From assembly GCA_945643635.1 (NCBI GenBank), contig CALZFC010000026.1:558001-622000 (forward strand): a DNA stretch of 64,000 nt, given 5' to 3'. Positions within the stretch are counted from its first letter, which is position 1. Every line of letters begins with the position of its first letter. The translations under genes and the position numbers were made by a program. The notes below the pieces were generated by a model. It was not told the DNA's origin. It did not search any database and saw only the letters and a program-made list of their open reading frames with translations. Shown piece after piece: positions 10,701 through 21,628 of this stretch. This stretch comes from Allodiplogaster sudhausi (lineage: Eukaryota; Nematoda; Chromadorea; Rhabditida; Diplogasteridae).

Positions 10701-13504
10701 TTTCATGATTTTTCTTCCGGCCATGATCAACTCGGAGGGCAAGACAGGGCTTCGGTCGCTGCACAGATGGCGCAGTATAAACTGACCGTCATAGCTAAAA
10801 TAACAAAACTAGATATCATAAATATATAAAATGATAAAATAATCCAATTTTCTAATTAATAATTAAAGGATAAATACTTACGCGCGGAGATTGTGGGCGA
10901 CGACGGTGAAGCCCTTGTGTTCGTCACCGAACACCCAGTCGCAGAACTCTTCGATGATCCTCTTCTTTGGGTCGTCCAGCGCCTGCCACTGCCAAAGCCT
11001 CCTCCCTCCGCAGTGGTCACAGCTACTCGTGACGTCATAGACGTCCTTTGGCAGCTTTCCTTCACATTTTCCGCATGAGCGGAGTGCGATAATGAGATTC
11101 GGGACGTGCATCTTGGCCCCCCTCTTATTCTTGACGATGCGTGTCTGAGGAAAACGAGGATTAATAATATCATAAAATAGTGTCTGAGGAAAACAAAGAA
11201 TAATATTATCATAAAATATAGTCTGAGGATAAAGAAGAATAAATATCTATTAAATATATTTTTGAATAGAAAAAATTAAGTAAATTCATACCTCGATGTC
11301 GAACACTATCGTCTTCTTCTTCAACGTCTTTGACAGGGGCGGCAGCGTGGAGACGTAGCATGTCTTGTGGCCTTCCATACGGTCCTCACAGCACGTTGCA
11401 CAGTAGGAGTAGCCACATTGGTGAGGACGACCCTTGCGCTTCTCGCCTTTGGAGTGGTGACACTTTGGGCAGCGCTCGAGGATCTCACAGAACGAGCGAC
11501 CTCCTCGGCTTCCTAATGCAAAATTTTTTTATTATAAATTTTTAAACAAATTTTTAACCTTTCTCTTGGTGTCGTGTCAGACATTCTTCATTGTGGCAGA
11601 CGACGCCACATGCTTCACACTTGTGGGCTTATTGCCCGACACACATGTTCTTCTGCCGCGTGCCACACTTGTCACAGTTGACAGGGCACGAGTAGTGCGA
11701 TGAGGCAGCGTCATCCAAATCGTCACATAGTGGGCAGTAGAATTGACGATCTTAAATTGAAAATAAACATTTTACATATTATAAACAATTTACTGAGGAA
11801 AAGTTACTAACTGAAGAATGTGGAGACTCTTTTAATATGGTCGAAGTGGCCTCTTCGCAGACGAAGTCCAATTACTCTCGTGTCGTCTATGTATTCGCCT
11901 GAGAATACTGCCCTGCCCGGTTTGTCACCATAAAACAAGACCAGCTGGACGCCTGGCATGTTCTCTTGGAAGAGCTTCACTTCGTCAATAGTGTAGCTGC
12001 TCTTCTTCAGTATCGAAAATTCCCTGTGGTAGAGGTCTGCGACCTTCTGTTGTCGTCCTTCATGACGCGAGATTGACCCTCATTCTTACGGTCAAGGTAG
12101 GCCATGCCAATTGCAATGGCCTTTGCAAGGCAGTCCTTCTTGCCTGTAATAAATTTAATAAAATAGTAACATTATAAATTCCTGAACATTGTATAAACAA
12201 TAATTTCGATTTTGCAAACCTTTGGCCTTTGTAATGTTAGTCCAATCATTCTTTTTGGCGAAAGAACGATTTCCGGATCCGGTGGGCACATCTATCCACG
12301 AGATCCTAACGTGAAGCTAAAAATATACATAATAAATGGATTACAATAAATTGAAAATACTTTGATATAATGTACATACCTCGCTGAGCAGAAGCGGTGT
12401 TGCCACTCCTGTTGACGTGTTCGCAAATGAGATCTCCTCGCGCAGTATGTTCGGAATATTGTTCGAATATACTGAGGGCTTCATGTAGTAGGCGCTTGCT
12501 TGGCCTTCTTGGTTAATGGCGACGGAGACACGGAGGTCGCTTCCATGTTGAGGTGGCTTACTCTCCTCGAGTACGTCAAGCATGACCTAAAAATTTATAA
12601 TGAAACATTAATGCGTTCATACAGAAATATCACAACGTATAATTGTAAACTTTCAAATTGTATAGTTCTGTAAAAACAAACTGACCAGGTCGAAGAGTCC
12701 ATCGAGATCATTTGTTCTCTTGGCTAGTTTGCGGAATCGAATGGAGATGTCTTCCTGTTCCACCCGGAACCTCTTGTTTCTGCTTCTCGAGAGGTCTTCC
12801 ACTTTGTAAAAGTCTTTGACCTCATGCAGCACACCGTCAATATGGAGAGGGCCCTATGATATTTAACAGTTGAAATAAAAAATAATCCTTTAAAAACAAC
12901 AGAAATATAACAAATTGAATACTTCCTCTTCTTCTTCTTCCTCGACTTCCTCTTCATCATCCATTTCCTCTTCGTCACTGTCTTCATAGACACTGTCGTC
13001 ATACTCCGACGAGCTGCCACTGTCGCTTGCCGTTTCATTGTCGACGTACATTTCGTCGTCAGACTGTTATAATAATTACACCTTTGAACAATAATAAATA
13101 ACTGGTCCATTGAGTAAAATTGAAGAAAAAAATATCTAGACAAATAATCTTTAAAAATACTTCGTGGATTATATCAAAGTTTAAAATAGAATAGAAAGAC
13201 ATGTACATACGTATTCTTCGTTGCTGCTGCTGGCGCTGCTGCTGCTGCCGCTACCGCTGCTGCTGTCACTGCTTGTGTCGCTGTACAGCACAAGTCTTCG
13301 ATCATAATGGACAGCCGTAGAGGTAGAAGACAGCTGCTCTTCCTCTCGCTCCTATTTTATTTCAAAATTTCTATATAATTCAAGGTAATTTTTCCAATAT
13401 ACAGCAAGTTAATAATTTGATAGATAATATTTATTTCTTACTTGGATGTCGCTACGTGCCTTCTTGGCGATGCTGTCGTTTTCATCATTGCTTGCGCGCT
13501 TCAT
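7753..13504 (-). pseudogene. POLB: Maverick protein-primed DNA polymerase B, 21 exons, broken
   Basis: About 1400 codons in 21 exons (approximate plus coordinates): 13442-13504, 13211-13351, 12923-13063, 12686-12853, 12380-12586, 12220-12316, 11812-12143, 11560-11750, 11292-11512, 10882-11144, 10602-10794, 10159-10559, 9974-10103, 9654-9869, 9497-9602, 9299-9429, 9034-9249, 8854-8961, 8645-8801, 8269-8554, 7753-8194. Exons 2-3 are acidic and Ser-rich. Exons 8-10 have Cys/His clusters. Exo motifs: VFDIE, VDSLSFLAMPL, YCFSDVVLL. Polymerase motifs: DVCSLYPYTNKY, KLMANSL-WGKLGER across an intron, and YVDTDS. Breaks: a frameshift near 12060, TAA at 11629-11631, and a frameshift near 8022. Introns are 40-150 bp GT-AG. 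Confidence 0.9.
11140..11245. repeat. Triplicated intron segment repeating the 3' splice site
   Basis: About three copies of a roughly 40-bp unit, each starting CTGAGGA on the plus strand (CCTCAG acceptor on the coding strand), lie next to each other in the intron between polymerase exons 9 and 10. The copy touching exon 10 (about 11145) supplies the acceptor that keeps the frame. Confidence 0.6.
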
Positions 13505-13540
13505 GATTCTTGACAGGTGATAGACTGAGAATCTGCAAAC

Positions 13541-13774
13541 ATGTCAACCGCGAATGCATCCACATCACTTCCTTCAAATAAACGTCCAGCTAGCATTGGC
13601 AAACATAAGAAAAGGTTTGTTCTTTGACACTTCATTTTATTTAAAATCATTTGCTTTTAGGTGGAAAACGATGAGGAAGAAACTGTCAATAACGTGGCTA
13701 TAGGCAAGGAGGGACAGATCGTCTTCCATATCGAGAAGGGCAGCAAAGTCACTTTCAATATTACTATTGCATAG
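13541..13774 (+). CDS. Possible small divergent two-exon gene of unknown function
   Basis: Just beyond the polymerase start, on the opposite strand, an ATG at 13541 opens about 25 codons (MSTANASTSL) ending near a GT at 13615. A good acceptor (TTGCTTTTAG) at 13660 precedes a 37-codon frame with acidic start VENDEEE and the ending VTFNITIA. The simple splice does not join the two in phase, so either the first exon is wrong or the gene is broken. No family recognised. A minus-strand frame of 95 codons overlaps it and is probably its shadow. Confidence 0.25.
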
Positions 13775-13929
13775 AGAAGGAAGCTTCGTAACTGTCCGCA
13801 TCTTGTAGCTTTCGTGATCAATGTACTGTTTGTGATTTGACTCTCCTTTTGTATGCACTATTTCTAACTTGTCCGCCTTGGCGCTGGTAGCATCCTCTCT
13901 AGATCCTGAACGCTGATAAGACATGCATC

Positions 13930-14676
13930 ATAGCCTATTTGACATATTTCGTAACTTTTCTTTCTTTCTCTAACTTGTATGTACATAAATCATATGTTAT
14001 TTTCATTATTGCGTGGGCGTTAAGTTATTTCATAATACATTCCATTAAGAACAGTACAGATATAAATAGAATTCGTTGGCGTTATATTAAATTTATTGAG
14101 AACATAAAGAGAAAGTACAGAGAAAGACTTGGTCATCATTTAAGATAGTACATGTACACTGGAGAATATGTTCGCTTCCGGTTTTTTTCTTTTCATGTCA
14201 CTACATGTTATTGCATGATAAATTAGCTTAGGTTTCGTTCTATTCCTATTCATTCACTCTTCCTGGACTTATAATATTTTAAAAAATATAATATTCATCG
14301 GGGGTTTCGGACTTGGAAAATATTCCTGTATCTGAATTATTCACGAGGGGTTTTGGACTTGGTGGAAAATATGTACTACCACATACACGTTTGCATGTCT
14401 ACATATTCAGTTGCGAGATGGTATGACGGCCGATTGGCTCATTGGTAGTGTTTGTTTTCAAATCTTAAGGTCCTGGTTCGATTCCTCCTTGGGTCAATAT
14501 CAATTGTTGTATTTATTCCGGACTTGTGATATTTCCACTGGCTGAAAAATATTACCCCCCCCCTGGGGATAATCTGTGATCATGTGATTTATGATCACAT
14601 TCCAGACGAATGTCTACATCTTCACTTGCAAGTTGGTATGATTTCGACCGGTCAAGAACATGAGCACACTCATCAT
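13930..14676. other. Intergenic sequence with a tRNA-like internal promoter
   Basis: AT-rich, no gene. At 14428-14500 on the plus strand an A-box-like TGGCTCATTGGTAG and a good B box GGTTCGATTCC lie about 40 bases apart, as in a tRNA or tRNA-derived SINE head. The acceptor arms pair poorly, so it is not a functional tRNA. Confidence 0.35.
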
Positions 14677-15366
14677 GGCCAGGATGAGAACCTAGCGGGA
14701 AAATGTCATTTTAGGTTTGGCCAGAATGAGGACCTAGCGGGAAAATGCCATTTTAGGTTTGGCCAGGATGAGAACCTAGCGGGAAAATGTCATTTTAGGT
14801 TTGGCCAGGATGAGAACCTAGCGGGAAAATGTCATTTTAGGTTTGGCCAGGATGAGAACCCAGCGGGAAAATGTCATTTTAGGTTTTGCCCGGATGAGAA
14901 CCTAGCGGGAAAATGCCATTTTAGGTTTGGCCAGAATGAGAACCTAGCGGGAAAATGTCATTTTAGGTTTGGCCAGGATGAGAACCTAGCGGGAAAATAT
15001 CATTTTAGGTTTGGCCAGGATGAGAACCCAGCGGGAAAATGTCATTTTAGGTTTTGCCCGGATGAGAACCTAGCGGGAAAATGCCATTTTAGGTTTGGCC
15101 AGAATGAGAACCTAGCGGGAAAATGTCATTTTAGGTTTGGCCAGAATGAGAACCTAGCGGGAAAATATCATTTTTGGTTTGGCCAGGATGAGAACCTAGC
15201 GGGAAAATATCATTTTTGGTTTGGCCCGGATGAGAACCTAGCGGGAAAATGCCATTTTAGGTTTGGCCAGAATGAGAACCTAGCGGGAAAATGTCATTTT
15301 AGGTTTGGCCAGGATGAGAACCTAGCGGGAAAATGTCATTTTTGGTTTGGCCCGGATGAGAACCTA
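14677..15366. repeat. 42-bp minisatellite, about 16.4 copies
   Basis: Tandem 42-bp units, each with GAGAACCTAGCGGGAAAATG and a core AAAATG-T/C-CATTTT that is its own reverse complement around one centre base. Because 42 is a multiple of three, a 298-codon open frame (14584-15480) arises with a 14-residue repeat. Differences between units are nearly all amino-acid-changing (Asp/Asn, Leu/Pro, Cys/Tyr, Arg/Trp), so there is no sign of protein-level selection and I do not call a gene. Units differ in sets (for example Pro- then Cys-Pro-types) that recur, suggesting block duplication. Confidence 0.9.
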
Positions 15367-15479
15367 ATACTCTTGCGACGCTTTAACAAACATTCGTTTA
15401 TGCGATACACTTTTTTTTATCTCACAACTACAAGAATCGTCGACCCGATAAACACTGAAACACGTTCTGCTAATTGCTA

Positions 15480-16237
15480 GCTGGAAACATTCTCTATTTC
15501 ACTTTGCGTCTCCGATTGGACTACATGATCGATGAACATCCCATGTGAGATTCCGGAGAATCATATCTAATGTAGGATATTGTACTTACTTAGTTATTCT
15601 CGCATTCTTATTTCCACAAGCAAGGGTTAAAGGAGCAGAAAACTCCATCTTTTCATTTTCTGTTCATCTTTTTTTACTATACACGTAGACATGGACTATT
15701 TTCCTGTATGGTATAATCCTTTTAATAAGCTTATTCTCATTTACTGAGAATAAATGGGCCATACGTGCTGGTCGTCTGGGAGTTTGATCTGAATATTGAA
15801 GAAGGCAAGCAAAGCGGTTGCCCACCTCGCTCTCAACAACACTGAAAACATGTGGCAAGCATTGTTCTATGCTCAAGCAACCAAACAAATCCTGCAAAAA
15901 TTTATGACTAAGAGACTGAACGCGAGAAGCTGAGAGGGTGAGGACGAACAAGAACGAGAGAGGAAACAGCCGGTCGAGAAGAAGCTATGTCGACCTTTAC
16001 ATATCTTTCTCTTTTTCTTTTGATGCCTTCGAACTCCTTTCCTTTTCAATCAAAGTGAGTGATGGAATGCAATCCTCCTGGCAACTATGCAGCTCGTTTC
16101 ACTCTTCCATATCAACTTTATCTTATCACTCCTCTTTCATCTTTGTTCTCTTTATACCCGTGTCACTTGTCGAACTTGCTCTCCCCACGTTACATAAGTA
16201 AATCTCTAGTTGGGATACGCCCGTTCAGCTCCACAGG
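15480..16237. other. No recognised gene
   Basis: A 95-codon minus-strand frame (15664-15951) matches nothing I recognise. The sequence just before 16238 is CT-rich, and TTACATAAG precedes the cellulase start region. Confidence 0.4.
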
Positions 16238-17570
16238 ATGCGACACATACTCTTCTGTCTAGCAGTCCTTTGGCTGGGGGCTTCCGCGCTCACACAGAAG
16301 GAGCCACCCTATGGAAAGCTCTCTGTGAATGGCACGAAGCTGGTGGGCGCCTACGGCCAACCCGTACAACTCATTGGAATGTCACTATTCTGGTCTCAGT
16401 GGATGGGACAGTACTTCAACAAGGACACCGTCAACGCACTCGCCTGCCGGTGGGGCTCAAACGTGGTTCATGCCGCAATGAGCATTAAGAAGGACGGCTA
16501 CCTCAGCAACAAGCGGAGCGAGCTTGCGTAGGTGCGCATCGTCGTGGAGGCGGCCATCGAGCGAGGCATCTACGTGATCATCGACGCAGAACCACAAGCA
16601 GGACGCGATTGACTTCTTCAAGCCAATGGCCACCGACTACGGCCAATACCCGCACGTGCTCTACGAGACCTTCAATGAGCCTCTCCAGGTACACATGTCT
16701 TTCCGCCGGTCTCTTCGCTTTTTTCAGCAAACACTTCAGGTCTACTGGAATGGTGATCTGAAGCCCTACCACACCGACCTGCTGAAAGCGATTCGGGCCA
16801 TCGACCCTGATAACGTGGCATTACTGGGTACTCCAGGATGGTCGGGAGCCTCGGGTATCACCGACGCGAGCATCTCACCTCTGTCGGGTATGTAGAACGC
16901 AAGCTCCACTCACGTCCTGTTATAATTTACAATTAGGCCAAACCAACGTGATGTACGTGCAGCACTTCTATTCGGGTTCCCAGAGCGACAACAAGCGAAG
17001 TACCTACTCGAGTGCCGCAACGAAGATCCCCGTGTTCGTTTCGGAGTTCGGCATCTCCGATGCTGACGGGGGTTCCAACGGACAGATCTACGCGGACGAG
17101 GCGAACAAATGGTTCGCATCAGCACAGGCATCTGCGTCGGAACAAGGAAGTGGCCCATCCTACCTAAACCTACCAGTCAAGGACTCCATCTTCACATTCT
17201 ATGGTGCCTCGGGACGCGGCGCCTGCGGACTCGACGTGTCCGCGTGGTCAGCGGCCGGCTCAGGTGACCTCTTTAACCCTTGCGCCCAGTGGGGGCCGTC
17301 CACCCTTCCAGACAAAACGACCTTATCTGCAAGAACATTTGCATTAAGGTCGAATACAAGGGCAAGACATAAGTTTTATTCCACTTGACTGAGTCCCCAA
17401 ACAATATGCGAATTCTATCAGCAGTGTGTTCCCGGTGGATAACAAGTGCCCCGAATGCCATAAGAACCACGTCGACCTCTCGGAGGCTGCCTTTCTCAAG
17501 CTCGAGCCTAAGGGCGGAATCGTCGGCATCACCCGCAACGCAACTCTGATGCATTTCCGCAAAAATTACG
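16238..17570 (+). pseudogene. GH5 cellulase joined to an expansin-like domain, broken
   Basis: Starts with a signal peptide (MRHILFCLAVLWLGASA). Exons about 16238-16688, 16740-16887 and 16937 onward. GH5 endoglucanase features: QLIGMSLFWSQW near the start, acid/base Glu in YETFNEP, HFYSGS, and nucleophile Glu in FVSEFGISDADGG. Breaks: TAG at 16529-16531, and a frame-changing deletion near 16582 that removes the usual WHxH segment. After ANKWF the last GH5 strands are missing and the frame enters an expansin/DPBB-like domain: FTFYGASGRGACG, CAQWGPS, then in another frame CKNICIKVEYKGK and, after a gap, FPVDNKCPECHKNHVDLSE. The gap looks like an intron whose donor now reads ATAAGT. GH5 enzymes and expansins loosen plant or microbial cell walls; both are known horizontal acquisitions in nematodes. 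Confidence 0.85.
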
Positions 17571-17699
17571 AAGTGCTAACTTGGCTTCATATCCACCATC
17601 TGTTTCATGTTTATTTCCATTTGGTAGAATATAATGCATTACACCGGTGGAATGACTCGTTGCGTTGAACTAAATGTTCGTTTAATGTTTCTATGTTCT

Positions 17700-19220
17700 G
17701 AAATCAACATATTTTTATCTACCGAAAACATACCACAATCCTTGAAAAACATCATTCTTTACCAAAAAAAAATTGTGCATTTTTTTTATTTGGCTGCTTA
17801 ATTTTCATGGCGTTTTTTGTACAAACTTTTATTGCAAAAATTCGACGTATTTATTAAATTACTGTATGCGTTCTCGCCATTTATGTATTTATTCATACAT
17901 CGGTTAAATGATGTGATGACATTAGCATCAAATTAAAATAAGACCTCGCAGGTAAAATCCGTGGCATCTGGGGATAAGGGGAAGGGGATATAGATGGCTG
18001 AACCTCTGTATACATCCCAAATCAAACAATACGATCCATCCCATACATATATCACCAAAACCAATTTCGCTTTCGACATTGATTATTGACTGTATGACTG
18101 AGATGCTGGAATAGATTAGGCATCCGACAACCGAGTTCGTATATAAACATGCGCGATCGATGATATAAAATTTCACTAAAATAACCATTTAATTCCTTCT
18201 AAGAAGCCGTGTTCATTTCTTTTTAGTGAATTAAAATAAATGCTTGTTTAAGCATGGCATGTAAACTAGTATTCGATGATATTTCAGCAGAAAGTTGTTC
18301 ATTTTACATGAGTTATGCTGGCGTCTGTGCCGTATTTGACGAACGCGTCCTTCCATTGGCAACATTAAAAAGTTTTGATTGCTTAAATATGTTATGACGT
18401 TCAGAAGATTCATAACTAATTATAAGTATGTATTTACTTTCATCACTATAGAGACCTAACGAAGGTATTTACAACTGCACTGGTCGTGCCGACCATCTTG
18501 GCCATACTGCGGGCAAGAAGTCATGGACGATGTCGGATGCATGAATTGAAGATGAACATGAGAACGGCCGGAGAGAACGCGCGGTCATCGAGGAGGTAGG
18601 CGGCCAACTATGCAATTCAACATTCTAGCAATATAAACTGCTTCATTTTAATGAACTTAACTTCGTGTTTAAAATAAAGCCATTTGTTCATGCATTTTGC
18701 CTTTTTTAAATAAACCTTTTGGTAGGCCTAAACGAATCCTTACTTCAATAAATGTGTAGATGTTCGCAGCTGTAAAGCGAAAAAAGTTCCGTAGGAAAAA
18801 TTGTATGTAACCAATGAGCAATTTGTCTTTACTTACAAACAAAAATGAATGGAAATTGATGTAAATATCTGATAAATGCAAGCCGGGGTGTCGATGACAC
18901 ATTGCGCGAGACCATCATAAACGAGTCTCACACGCTAAGTGGTCGCAGTATAGAAGAGAAGAGAGAGGGCCGTAGTAGAGAAGTGTACACTCATCATCAC
19001 TTGGAATGCGGTGTACTAAATCAACAATACTCGTTCATATCTTTTTAAAATGAATATTAACTTAAGATCAAATTTATAATGATAATACAAAATGAAACTA
19101 AAAAGAGCTTTCTGGCGCCGCTTCTTTCTATTCTGTGTGATTATTGTGTAGGCTGCTGACCTCGGAACAACGTGGGTGAACCGGATCACTCAAACTGTGT
19201 ATACACCCTACATCATAGAG
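17700..19220. other. No gene seen
   Basis: AT-rich sequence with short poly(A) and poly(T) runs and no convincing coding signal. Confidence 0.5.
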
Positions 19221-19224
19221 AGAA

Positions 19225-19542
19225 ATGATGTTTTCTACAGAGGAGTCACTGACTGACACAATGTATGCAAATAAAGGATACAGTTTGACTGAGTTTTCTT
19301 GTTTTGCCGGATTCCATGGGAAGTGTAATAATATCGGCCGCAGGCCTGATGAAATCAAGCGCATATGCTTAAATGGCAATGTTAAAGTAGGCGTGAACAA
19401 GAAGAAAGCATCTGAAAGTTCACCTCAAAAGAGAGATCATGAAGTTCATTTAGAGAATCTTTTGAACTCATTCATTTCTTCTTACAGTATGTTGGGTGTT
19501 GCACACAAATTCATAGCGAATTTGAAGGCTTCCCTACAATAA
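19225..19542 (+). CDS. Orphan ORF, 105 codons
   Basis: Begins MMFSTEESLTDTMY and ends HKFIANLKASLQ, with a Lys-rich centre. No signal peptide, membrane segment or known motif is seen. It is longer than chance frames in the surrounding AT-rich DNA and may be an exon or decayed gene. Confidence 0.2.
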   Translation: MMFSTEESLTDTMYANKGYSLTEFSCFAGFHGKCNNIGRRPDEIKRICLNGNVKVGVNKKKASESSPQKRDHEVHLENLLNSFISSYSMLGVAHKFIANLKASLQ

Positions 19543-19559
19543 CCTTTATTCGCAATTCT

Positions 19560-21110
19560 GTAAACAAAAAGTCTGTTGGATTATAGAGCCTCTTTATATA
19601 AAAGCTAAAGAGTCTGATTTTTATGGCCAAAATTTTATGAGGGGTACTATGATGAACAATAGGGGCCAAATTAGGTTAAGAAAAATGTTTCAATTCTTAC
19701 TAAAGAAAGGAAAGATTAAGTGCAATAGCTACAAGTACTTTTGGAATTTCTTTGACAGTCACATGAAATTCATGACTTCGATGATTGCTTTGATTTCTTT
19801 AAAATAAAATACACCTTAAAAGATAATAAACACAATATTCCCATGGCTTCATTAACAAAACTTTCACTTTTAGTCGCCGTGGGATCATTCCGCTGCGAGA
19901 GCGACTTCTGCAAATCTAAACAACACGACCCTTGCTCTCTACAGATCACAACTCGGTTCTACAGTCGATGTAAAGAAACTACTTCCGGCCACTATTTTGG
20001 TGTTAGAATAGTCGCTATTTATGGTAGCGAATTCCCGGCCCGCGCTCGATCATAAATTGACGCCTACTCCCGGAGAAAGAGCCTGGCCGGCCGGAATAAG
20101 TTCTGCCAAATCTCAGTCGACCACTTCGATGCTCATCGATCGCACACTTCCGTGTGATATATCATTTAGGGCCCAATAAGTGAATGTGTCCAATCCAACA
20201 TAGAACCGGCCGCATTTCAGTTGTTTACGATAGAAATGAGGTCAATTCCGTGCTGGAACAGAAACGAAAACACGCATCGTATTGATATCCACCAGGTTAG
20301 TAGTCCGTTAAAACTGTTTTGAATATGTATTGCCAAGTTGTGATTAGAAAAGAATACGACTTAGAAAAATAAGCTGTCGAAACATGTACTTCATGTCTTT
20401 TTTTTCACAGAAATATTTTGATGCTGTCGACTCACTGTTGGAAATGACTAATCATGGAAAACGATGCTCCAATTCTTGACTATTCGAGAGGGGCATTGCT
20501 TTGTTACAAGCGAAATTTATACAATCATATTGATCTCCATCATTATTCTCACTTCATTCTTTTTCTCTTTGCCTCTTTAATTTGTATTGGTAATGGTTAA
20601 TTACTCAAGTTCGAGTTAAATGGACTCGTATAGCTCGATTTGAGTTCAAAGAGTGAGACAGCATTCCTTCAGCTCTTTGCGCATGCAAATAGTATCATCT
20701 GATTGTTCTCCTTCTTTTGCTACAGAAATGTACATATGAAGCTGACGAAAATGAGCAATCAAAGAAAAGATGTTTCTTATAAAAATCTCAGTTGTAAGGG
20801 AAAATGATCTGCCTCCATTCACCTGAGGAGTCCTAAGTATGCTGATTTCGCCGCATCTTCCAGGGTTGGAATTACGCTCACTGGATAGCCCTAAGAAAAG
20901 AATGCAAATTGTTTTTGCTATGTTGTAGACAGTTTATCGTAGAATTTACCAGAACTAATTACAAATCGTTTCTCATTTGAATTCAACGAGGAACAGAATA
21001 AATGCAACTTTAGAAGGCGACAATGCAAATGATTGTCTCGCCATGTAAAGAGTGCTACCGAAATGAAGGAGGAAGCGTTTTCCACAATGAGAGGAGATCA
21101 CATCATTGCG
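19560..21110. other. No gene seen
   Basis: Mixed composition with a moderately GC-rich stretch at 19990-20220 containing GGCCGG motifs. No frame of interest. Confidence 0.45.
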
Positions 21111-21118
21111 AAAATGTA

Positions 21119-21628
21119 CTACGCGCTTGACTGCTGAACAGTGGCCCCGATGCTGCCATTTGACATCACGAGTCGTAGTGGTGTCATATACTCATTTATC
21201 AAACAGCGTTCGATGTCTGTATTCGAGTCTGCCGTAGCACCGAGTGGAGTGAAGTGGCTGCCCTCATGCAAGCACTTCACTGACTTGAGCACCATTGCCC
21301 TTGTATTCTTGGACATCTTGATGGGCTCCAGGACTCGCTTTTCGCAGAGACCGGAATAAAAGATGGAGTCAATCTGACGCTGCTGCCAAGTGCCGCTTTC
21401 ATCCTCGCGAAAAGTTTCTCCACCTTACATGTACGCACGTTGCTCAAGCAATTCGGCTGCTTCTCGAGCAGTTTCAAATGCGTCATCGAATCGGGCGGGT
21501 CTTTCGATGACGCATGGACTTAAAGTGACGCTTCCCTCATTTTGGGACACTCGTAAGCGGCAAGCATGCTTTCTTCTTTCCTTACATCCTCCACACTTTG
21601 TACGTGAGCAAGCAGCAGTGCTCCGCAA
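21119..21628 (-). pseudogene. Coding relic of unknown family
   Basis: One continuous frame on the minus strand, interrupted by a single TAA near 21426: upstream VTLSPCVIERPARFDDAF and AAELLEQRAYM, downstream QRQIDSIFYSGL, MSKNTRAMVLKSVKCL and DIERCLINEYM. Composition is protein-like and GC-richer than the flanks. A further minus-strand frame at 21679-22005 (LRLLDQLPPAAPFGNAMPP) may be an upstream exon. No domain recognised. Confidence 0.3.

Larger units (their letters stand above)
441..13504 (-). mobile_element. Maverick/Polinton virus-like DNA transposon, decayed copy
   Basis: Ten genes lie head to tail on the minus strand in a set found together only in Mavericks/Polintons: protein-primed PolB, FtsK/HerA-type packaging ATPase, retroviral-like integrase with chromodomain, double-jelly-roll major capsid, single-jelly-roll penton, pVI-like core protein, adenain-like protease, plus two small lineage proteins and one PAZ-like cargo gene. 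Such elements are thought to self-synthesise, integrate with a 6-bp target duplication and possibly form virions. Integrase, ATPase, penton and pVI are open. Polymerase, capsid, protease, the coiled protein, the small hydrophobic protein and the PAZ-like gene are broken. Terminal inverted repeats were not seen, so the limits are those of the outermost genes. Confidence 0.93.

Noticed and set aside
441..13504. Integrated adenovirus or virophage rather than a transposon
   Set aside because: The chromodomain integrase with protein-primed PolB and the overall gene set are diagnostic of Mavericks/Polintons.
14428..14500. Functional tRNA gene
   Set aside because: A and B boxes are present but the acceptor and anticodon stems pair poorly.
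14584..15480. 298-codon open frame with a 14-residue repeat, looking like a repeat protein
   Set aside because: The 42-bp minisatellite keeps frame automatically, and unit differences are almost all non-synonymous.
16238..17570. Bacterial contamination carrying a cellulase
   Set aside because: The cellulase has short GT-AG introns and a eukaryotic-type layout within the same contig.
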